5,568 nucleotides of DNA, from positions 1-5,568 of the forward strand of contig JAITJT010000166.1 of the NCBI GenBank assembly GCA_031278795.1. Reading direction: 5' to 3'. The notes under the pieces are model-generated. The model ran no database searches, was not told the origin of the DNA, and worked only from the letters and a program-made list of their open reading frames with translations. This stretch comes from Deltaproteobacteria bacterium (GTDB lineage Bacteria > Desulfobacterota > Desulfarculia > Adiutricales > Adiutricaceae). Shown here one piece after another: positions 1 through 3,410 of this stretch; positions within the stretch are counted from its first letter, which is position 1; every line of letters begins with the position of its first letter. Made by a program: the position numbers and the translations under genes.

Positions 1-58
1 CGTGCTCAACCCAGATGGAGTTGGCTTGGCTGCCGCTGGCCAGCACGCAAACTTTCAT
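1..58 (-). CDS. Partial (5' end only): probable metallo-beta-lactamase-fold hydrolase, WalJ/YycJ-like
   Basis: Only the first 19 codons are inside the window; the gene runs off the left edge on the minus strand. Starting at the ATG at 58-56, the peptide reads MKVCVLASGSQANSIWVEH. This resembles the opening beta-strand and Gly/Ser loop of WalJ/YycJ-type MBL-fold proteins, whose N-termini typically read like MKxxVLxSGSxGNSxxVE. The metal-binding HxHxDH motif would lie beyond the window, so catalytic competence cannot be judged. Family members are single-domain phosphodiesterase or nuclease-like enzymes. No clear Shine-Dalgarno sequence precedes the ATG. The gene has the same orientation as dut, whose stop lies 271 bases upstream, so co-transcription is possible but not shown. 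The family call rests on 19 residues only. Confidence 0.55.
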   Translation of the reverse strand, partial: MKVCVLASGSQANSIWVEH

Positions 59-91
59 AGATGTTTTTTAGTTAACCACTTCGTCTTAAAT

Positions 92-118
92 TAGGAGTAA
101 TAGCTTGATAATACGGTA
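92..118 (+). repeat. Copy 1 of a 27-base intergenic repeat
   Basis: The copy reads TAGGAG, then seven variable bases, then TTGATAATACGGTA. The second copy lies at 268-294 with the same 6+7+14 architecture; the outer 6 and 14 bases are identical and most of the middle seven differ. On the plus strand this looks like a Shine-Dalgarno core followed at 7 bases by TTG-ATA-ATA-CGG and a stop (TAA). On the minus strand each copy contains TATTAT, a possible -10 element. Function unknown. Confidence 0.7.
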
Positions 119-154
119 ATTTTTTGTAATAAAAAATTTAATGATAAGCTCACT

Positions 155-186
155 TGGGATTTGCTAACTAGTTAGCAAAAAACCCA
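155..186. promoter_or_regulatory. Perfect 20-base palindrome inside a longer stem
   Basis: Positions 160-179 are a perfect palindrome with half-sites TTTGCTAACT and AGTTAGCAAA. TGGG at 155-158 and CCCA at 183-186 extend the pairing across small bulges. It lies midway between the two copies of the 27-base repeat and upstream of the minus-strand hydrolase gene. The symmetry suits a dimeric repressor operator. It could instead act as a transcript-end hairpin for dut, but no strong T-run follows immediately on either strand. Confidence 0.5.
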
Positions 187-267
187 GAGCTCTAACTTAC
201 AGAGCCAAAGACCTTAGAAAAAAGAAACAAAGATAAAATAATATTTTTGAAGTAATTTCTCACAAAA

Positions 268-294
268 TAGGAGAAGTACTTTGATAATACGGTA
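268..294 (+). repeat. Copy 2 of the 27-base intergenic repeat
   Basis: This copy reads TAGGAG, AAGTACT, then TTGATAATACGGTA, matching the copy at 92-118 in the outer 20 positions, 176 bases away in the same orientation. The base after the repeat makes the last codon TAG here and TAA in copy 1, so the hypothetical four-codon frame closes in both. It sits 36 bases beyond the dut stop codon. Confidence 0.7.
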
Positions 295-329
295 GATTCT
301 CAGTCAAAAAACACTAGTGAAAAGGTAGC

Positions 330-845
330 TTAAGAACGGTTTTGGGTAATCTTTGCCCCGAAACCCGTGGAACCAAAGGCCCCGTCTCCCCTTAGGGTGG
401 GCGAGAGCTCTTCCCTCACCTCCAGCCTTGGCCTTTCCACCTTGATTATGACCAGCTGGGCCAGGCGGTCGCCCCGCTTAATCACCTGGGGAACGGCTCC
501 CAGGTTCACCATGGCCATGAAGATCTCCCCTCGGTAGTCGCTGTCCACGGTCCCGGGGGTGTTGATGATGGTGAGGCCTTTTTTGAAGGCCACCCCGCTC
601 CTGGGACGCACCTGCCCCTCATAACCATGGGGCACCGCCACCGCCCAGCCGGTGGGGATGAGCTTTATCTCGCCCGGGGCCATGGTGATGTCACTCTCCA
701 CCGCGGCGGAGAGGTCCAGACCCGAGGCCCAATCTGAGCCGTAGCCAGGAAGCGGCCAGCTCTCGTCAGGTGAGCACCTCTTGAATTCCAAAACACTGGT
801 CTTATCATTAGTACTAGCGGCTGGTTTGAAGTCCCTGGTAGGCAT
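330..845 (-). CDS. dut: Deoxyuridine 5'-triphosphate nucleotidohydrolase (dUTPase)
   Basis: Cytosolic homotrimeric, Mg-dependent enzyme that hydrolyses dUTP to dUMP and pyrophosphate, keeping uracil out of DNA and feeding dTMP synthesis. All five family motifs are visible in the 171 residues: ASGLDLSAA (40-48), RPRSGVAFKKG (80-90), GTVDSDYRGEI (98-108) with the expected catalytic Asp101 and uracil-pocket Tyr104, RGDRLAQLVI (124-133), and RGDGAFGSTG (152-161) with the base-stacking Phe157. Motif 5 has Ala where Gly is usual. The family is usually about 145-155 aa. The excess is an N-terminal extension of roughly 18 residues, because normal family homology begins near Val18-Leu19. A TTG at 791-789 (Leu19) is an alternative start, but neither start has a strong ribosome-binding site (a weak GACGAG lies 9 bases before the ATG). 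The gene stands alone with wide gaps on both sides. The family assignment is secure; only the start is uncertain. Confidence 0.95.
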   Translation of the reverse strand: MPTRDFKPAASTNDKTSVLEFKRCSPDESWPLPGYGSDWASGLDLSAAVESDITMAPGEIKLIPTGWAVAVPHGYEGQVRPRSGVAFKKGLTIINTPGTVDSDYRGEIFMAMVNLGAVPQVIKRGDRLAQLVIIKVERPRLEVREELSPTLRGDGAFGSTGFGAKITQNRS

Positions 846-896
846 AAAGTGTCACTCGTCTTTCAAAAACATCTAAAATTTTGAGGGAGGAAAAAA

Positions 897-1019
897 TTGA
901 AGCGCATCCTAAAACGGCAAAACCCCAGAAACAGGCTTTTCCCAAAACTTAAGCCTTCAGCGCCAAAAAATAAAAATGGCGCGCATATTATAAAACTCTA
1001 TAATATTGCGGTTCTCTAA
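897..1019 (+). CDS. Doubtful 40-codon ORF with good ribosome-binding site and TTG start
   Basis: A strong Shine-Dalgarno-like GGGAGG at 885-890 lies six bases before a TTG at 897, opening a 40-codon frame that ends at TAA 1017-1019. The predicted peptide starts MKRILKRQNPRNRLF and is strongly basic in its first half, then ends in a short hydrophobic stretch (IIKLYNIAVL). It is divergent from dut. I recognise no family. Codon choice and base composition are like the surrounding intergenic DNA rather than like the real genes, and a 40-codon open frame is not unusual by chance, so the ribosome-binding-site geometry is the only positive evidence. Confidence 0.2.
   Translation: MKRILKRQNPRNRLFPKLKPSAPKNKNGAHIIKLYNIAVL
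960..982. promoter_or_regulatory. Inverted repeat GCGCCA/TGGCGC upstream of dut
   Basis: Six-base perfect arms (960-965 and 977-982) flank an 11-base A-rich spacer. It is one of the few GC-rich spots in this gap and sits about 115 bases before the dut start. It could be an operator or a hairpin in the dut leader. No T-run follows on the minus strand, so a terminator is unlikely. Confidence 0.35.
985..1006. promoter_or_regulatory. Inverted repeat ATATTATA/TATAATAT, possible promoter/operator of dut
   Basis: Eight-base perfect arms (985-992 and 999-1006) are separated by six bases. Reading the minus strand toward dut, each arm offers a -10-like hexamer (TATTAT or TATAAT), but no good -35 box is found at 16-18 bases. 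Such AT-only symmetry also arises by chance in AT-rich DNA. Confidence 0.3.
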
Positions 1020-1388
1020 AAGTTACGTATGAGGGGTTGAGGGTGAAACGCAGGAAAATTGTCTAGAATTGGGGCTTTGAAGGTTAGATTATACCATTAA
1101 GAGTGAGGTCGAGTTCAATTTCTAGATATCGTAGCAAAAATCCGGGTGAAAAAACAAGATATTGAAATAGATATGTGAATTTTTTTTTGATCCAGCCGGA
1201 TAAAAAAAATTTAATTACGCAAATATTATTAAATTAACATAAACAATCATAAAAAACATATCATATTAGCTAAAAATAAGATAATATAATTTTTCCATTT
1301 TGATTTGCCAATACCTTTCGAAATACTTCTTATTGGTGGCTCTTTCTTAGGGATTTATCGGCCTTTCATGGGCCCTCGGTGGGCTCTT

Positions 1389-2216
1389 TCACGCAAAATC
1401 CGTGGTCTTGATGGTGAAGGTCTTCTTGCAGTTTGTACACTGCGACAACCTCCCCTCCATTTCCGGGGTCACCGTGTAAGGGGCCTTACAGAAGGGGCAG
1501 TGGCTAATACTCTTCTGGTCCTTGGGCTCATCCTTCTTTAAGTCCCGCGGGGGCTCCTCTATTTTTTTTTTAGGGTTTTTGAGGCCTTTGGCTGGAGCTG
1601 AAGTCTCCGGCTCAAACTCCAGGACGTTTTTCCGGGAAGCGAGATCCGGACTAGCGGAGAGATCGGCCTTACTGACCTTTGGACCCTCCTTGGGCTTGGG
1701 GGCGTCCAGGTTCTGGATATCCCTCTCGTAGATGTCCATCTGCTCCAAAAGGGCCACTATGAACTCATCGTGATTCACCACGTATTCATAGACAAACTGC
1801 CCGGAGGAGCTGAAGATCTGGACGCTTCCGTATTTGAACAATCTTCCGAAGAATCCCGAGAAGCCTGAGACGTTGTTTATCTTGTTTAGGGGCGTTAGTA
1901 GGGTTCTCACCCTAAAGAGGCCAACCTTTCCGATGAGGCGCTTGTCCGTGAAGCCCAGTTCGGTTGAGAAATAAACGAAATAGTTCTGAAAGGCTGAGTA
2001 GACCAGGATGAAAGAGAGGATAAAGAGAAAGATCCTCACAATCTTCGGGGCCATGGGAATGGCCCCGAAGAGTGAGACTATGCTTCCGGTGAGACCCATG
2101 ACCACAAAGGCCAAAAACAGCTGCAAGACAGCTGGAAAGAGGGAGAACCAGTGCTTTTTAGCCTCCAGGATCAAAGCCTCATTATTGTTCAGGTGAGAGA
2201 TGACGTAAGATTTCAT
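1389..2216 (-). CDS. Membrane protein with bacterial PH-like (YdbS/DUF304-type) domain and C-terminal zinc ribbon
   Basis: The 275-residue protein begins MKSYVISHLNNNEALILEAKKHW, the usual opening of bacterial PH-like (bPH2) proteins. Two hydrophobic helices follow (about 26-50 and 59-83), then the beta-rich PH-like domain at about 84-157. That domain shows the typical T-D-K-R-L-I turn (90-95), the LNKINNVSGFSGFFGRLFKYGSVQI run (110-134) and a closing acidic helix. Residues 166-238 are a Lys/Pro/Glu-rich, probably disordered linker. The C-terminus is an MJ0042-like zinc ribbon, CPFC (240-243) and CTNC (260-263), with the family's PYTV and KTFTI strands. It should lie in the inner membrane with its domains in the cytosol. 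The biochemical role of this family is unknown. The ATG at 2216 was chosen because GAGGAG lies just before it and the family homology starts there; an in-frame GTG at 2324 would add 36 unrelated residues. Joining the PH-like domain to a zinc ribbon by a long linker is a less common architecture. Confidence 0.88.
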   Translation of the reverse strand: MKSYVISHLNNNEALILEAKKHWFSLFPAVLQLFLAFVVMGLTGSIVSLFGAIPMAPKIVRIFLFILSFILVYSAFQNYFVYFSTELGFTDKRLIGKVGLFRVRTLLTPLNKINNVSGFSGFFGRLFKYGSVQIFSSSGQFVYEYVVNHDEFIVALLEQMDIYERDIQNLDAPKPKEGPKVSKADLSASPDLASRKNVLEFEPETSAPAKGLKNPKKKIEEPPRDLKKDEPKDQKSISHCPFCKAPYTVTPEMEGRLSQCTNCKKTFTIKTTDFA

Positions 2217-2218
2217 AG

Positions 2219-2224
2219 CTCCTC
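2219..2224 (-). promoter_or_regulatory. Ribosome-binding site deciding the start of the PH-like gene
   Basis: On the minus strand GAGGAG ends two bases before the ATG at 2216; its GAGG core is four bases away. Spacing is short, but no comparable site precedes the upstream in-frame GTG at 2324, so it supports the 275-residue form. Confidence 0.55.
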
Positions 2225-2308
2225 GTAAGGACTTGGGAGAAATTGTGGCCCTCTGGCCTAAGGCACTATAGAATTTTTCGCAATTTTTGGCTTTGATGGC
2301 CCAAAGTA

Positions 2309-2331
2309 CGCCAAAGGCACTCACTTTGGCG
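2309..2331 (-). promoter_or_regulatory. Hairpin CGCCAAAG/CTTTGGCG in the leader of the PH-like gene
   Basis: Eight-base perfect arms (2309-2316 and 2324-2331) are separated by seven bases, about 95 bases before the PH-like ATG and downstream of its candidate promoter. In RNA it would make a stable 5'-leader hairpin; in DNA it could be an operator. No T-run follows, so it is not a simple terminator. Confidence 0.45.
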
Positions 2332-2354
2332 CACGCGGCTTGTTTTAAGGAGTG

Positions 2355-2368
2355 AAAGGTGGACCTTT
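2355..2368. promoter_or_regulatory. Near-palindrome AAAGGT-GG-ACCTTT, candidate operator
   Basis: Six-base perfect arms flank a two-base centre. It lies 34-54 bases downstream (minus-strand sense) of the candidate -10 of the PH-like gene, within the early transcribed region, where a bound dimer could block elongation. The regulator that would bind is unknown. Confidence 0.35.
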
Positions 2369-2430
2369 GGGAAAAATTTTATTATACTCGCCAGAAAGCA
2401 CGGCGAATATTATCACAGAAACTTAGGTGA
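2359..2430 (+). CDS. Doubtful 23-codon ORF with AAGGAG and GTG start
   Basis: AAGGAG at 2347-2352 is followed after six bases by GTG at 2359, opening 23 codons ending at TGA 2428-2430. The peptide starts MDLWEKFYYTRQKARRILSQ and would form a short basic amphipathic helix. It is antisense to the candidate promoter of the PH-like gene and overlaps the 2355-2368 palindrome. No family is recognised. A terminator-like hairpin lies downstream on the same strand at 2791-2834. The only support is ribosome-binding-site spacing. Confidence 0.15.
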   Translation: MDLWEKFYYTRQKARRILSQKLR

Positions 2431-2436
2431 AATCAA
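2409..2436 (-). promoter_or_regulatory. Candidate sigma-70-type promoter of the PH-like gene
   Basis: On the minus strand TTGATT (2436-2431) and GATAAT (2414-2409) are 16 bases apart, and the -10 is preceded by TG at the extended -10 position (TGTGATAAT). Transcription would begin near 2402, giving a leader of about 185 bases that contains the hairpin at 2309-2331. A second -10-like TATAAT at 2386-2381 lacks a good -35 box. Confidence 0.4.
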
Positions 2437-2745
2437 AGCAAATGAGTAGAAATGGCACCCCTTAGGGCTTTTAAGAGGCCCCTTAGCCCCTCTCGCCCAT
2501 GACTTTTCAGAGCCTTTCTCGCTTTATCAAACCCATAGAGAGCTTAGGCCCAATCACTCCAGTAACTCACAAGCGGATCTTTGAGGCCTTTGACTTAAAA
2601 TTGAAATTATTGAATCAAAAGAAAATCTAGAAAATGGAAGCTCCTTAGCTTTGAAATGATCCTCTCCAAAAAATTTCTTGCCTGGTCTTTCTTTTTTTTG
2701 CCTGAGCCCCAAAAATATTTAAGCACATTTTTTTCATACATATTT

Positions 2746-2774
2746 GTGTTTTCCGGAAAAGATGCCGAAAACAC
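2746..2774. repeat. Intergenic inverted repeat GTGTTTTC/GAAAACAC
   Basis: Eight-base perfect arms (2746-2753 and 2767-2774) enclose 13 bases; CGG and CCG inside allow the stem to continue past a one-base bulge. A T-run (2729-2735) lies before and an A-run (2776-2783) after, so the pairing could extend further. That order of T and A runs does not fit a terminator on either strand. Confidence 0.4.
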
Positions 2775-2790
2775 TAAAAAAAATAAGCTT

Positions 2791-2834
2791 AGGCCTCACA
2801 AAAAAAATTTTACTTGTTAGGCTTTTTATTTTTC
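2791..2834 (+). terminator. Terminator-like hairpin with T-run and no obvious gene upstream
   Basis: The left arm AGGCCTCAC (2791-2799) pairs with GTTAGGCTT (2816-2824) in eight of nine positions, counting one G-T wobble. The stem is followed by TTTTTATTTTT (2823-2833). This is the geometry of an intrinsic terminator for a plus-strand transcript. The nearest long genes on either side are a leftward gene and a gene starting downstream, so any transcript ending here would come from the intergenic region itself. The long AT-rich loop weakens the call. Confidence 0.35.
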
Positions 2835-3205
2835 ACATACAAGCTACAGATAAATTTAAAAAATTCTGCATAATAATGGTGAAAAACACTTTCTGAAAAA
2901 GTGACAATAAGCCAGGAATTTCAACAATTCTTGTTTTTTTCAATTTTACCAAATATTAGATATCAATAATATACAGAAAACTAAATTATACCAAGAATGA
3001 CCAAATTAACGCTAATTTTACTCAAACGATAAAATTTGCCCCTCCTTAGTGAAAGTCAAAAAAGGTAAAAGCCAAGAAAATTATGCTTTTTATCCACTTT
3101 CCTAAGAGCCTGAACCTTTTTTTAAAAAAAATTTTATTGCAGGATTGAAAATTTTTTAAAATTTCCCCTTTCCCCTCTTTGTGAAATTTTCAAATGCCAT
3201 AAGGA

Positions 3206-3231
3206 TTTTCTTGACATCAAGCTCAAGAAAA
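3206..3231. promoter_or_regulatory. Inverted repeat overlapping the -35 box of the regulator gene
   Basis: TTTTCTTGA (3206-3214) and TCAAGAAAA (3223-3231) are perfect nine-base arms with an eight-base spacer. A second overlapping dyad, CTTGA-CA-TCAAG (3210-3221), gives three CTTGA-type half-sites in 26 bases. The TTGACA -35 candidate at 3211-3216 is embedded in it, so a bound protein would compete with RNA polymerase. Autoregulation by the downstream HTH protein is plausible but unproven. Confidence 0.5.
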
Positions 3232-3239
3232 AGTAAGCT
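3211..3239 (+). promoter_or_regulatory. Candidate promoter of the PAS-AAA+-HTH regulator
   Basis: A consensus -35 TTGACA (3211-3216) is followed after 17 bases by TAAGCT (3234-3239), a weak -10. Transcription would start near 3246, leaving a leader of about 165 bases with two hairpins before the ATG at 3411. The weak -10 beside a strong -35 and an operator-like dyad would fit a regulated promoter. Confidence 0.4.
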
Positions 3240-3309
3240 TTGGCTAAGTGATTCATTGCTGCTATCATTAGTGAGAGTGGCTTATAAACTCTCGCAAGTC
3301 TTTTTTCAA

Positions 3310-3326
3310 AAAATTCGGAGAATTTT
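3310..3326 (+). promoter_or_regulatory. Leader hairpin AAAATTC/GAATTTT
   Basis: Seven-base perfect arms flank GGA, in the predicted leader of the regulator mRNA. It is AT-rich and of modest stability; it may be chance. Confidence 0.25.
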
Positions 3327-3341
3327 AATAAAGGCTTGTGC

Positions 3342-3365
3342 TCCCCGCCCCCCGGTGGGCCGGGA
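3342..3365 (+). promoter_or_regulatory. GC-rich leader hairpin before the regulator start
   Basis: TCCC (3342-3345) pairs with GGGA (3362-3365) and, after one C-C mismatch, GCCC (3347-3350) pairs with GGGC (3357-3360), leaving a six-base loop. This is the only strongly GC-rich spot in the otherwise AT-rich gap and lies 46 bases before the ATG. No T-run follows, so it is not a terminator; a translation-control or mRNA-stability role is possible. Confidence 0.4.
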
Positions 3366-3410
3366 TATAACAAAGGAAACTCCTTAGATTTCCCACTTCT
3401 TTTAAAAAAA

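Larger units (their letters stand above)
846..1388. other. Non-coding AT-rich gap between dut and the PH-like membrane protein gene
   Basis: This stretch should contain the dut promoter and the 3' end of the minus-strand PH-like transcript. I see no convincing -35/-10 pair for dut and no GC stem with a T-run after the PH-like stop. It does hold two inverted repeats (960-982 and 985-1006), long A/T runs at 1180-1310, and an imperfect direct repeat: GGTGGCTCTTTC at 1335-1346 and GGTGGGCTCTTTC at 1378-1390, the latter overlapping the PH-like stop codon. No long ORF is supported here. Confidence 0.7.
2437..3205. other. Long non-coding region between divergent genes
   Basis: This is the core of the gap between the PH-like gene and the regulator. 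The part at 2450-2600 is richer in G+C; from 2690 to 3200 it is very AT-rich with many A and T runs. All six frames are closed at short intervals and I see no tRNA or recognisable pseudogene. Besides the structures listed separately, there is a small hairpin CACTTT/AAAGTG at 2887-2903. The pentamer CTTAG recurs on the plus strand across the larger 2325-3410 gap. Confidence 0.6.

Noticed and set aside
1305..1541. Plus-strand open frame antisense to the end of the PH-like gene (and one at 1522-1731)
   Set aside because: They overlap the real zinc-ribbon and linker coding sequence and have no recognisable protein features.
2217..2324. Upstream extension of the PH-like protein from a GTG at 2324 (36 extra residues)
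   Set aside because: The extension has no ribosome-binding site and no family resemblance, and it contains a regulatory-looking hairpin. The ATG at 2216 has GAGGAG before it and matches where the family begins.
2453..2468. Possible sigma-54 promoter (TGGCAC followed by GC)
   Set aside because: GG and GC are 11 bases apart rather than 10, the -12 element lacks TTGC, and no gene lies suitably downstream.
3342..3365. GC-rich hairpin considered as an intrinsic terminator
   Set aside because: No T-run follows on either strand; it sits just before the regulator coding start.
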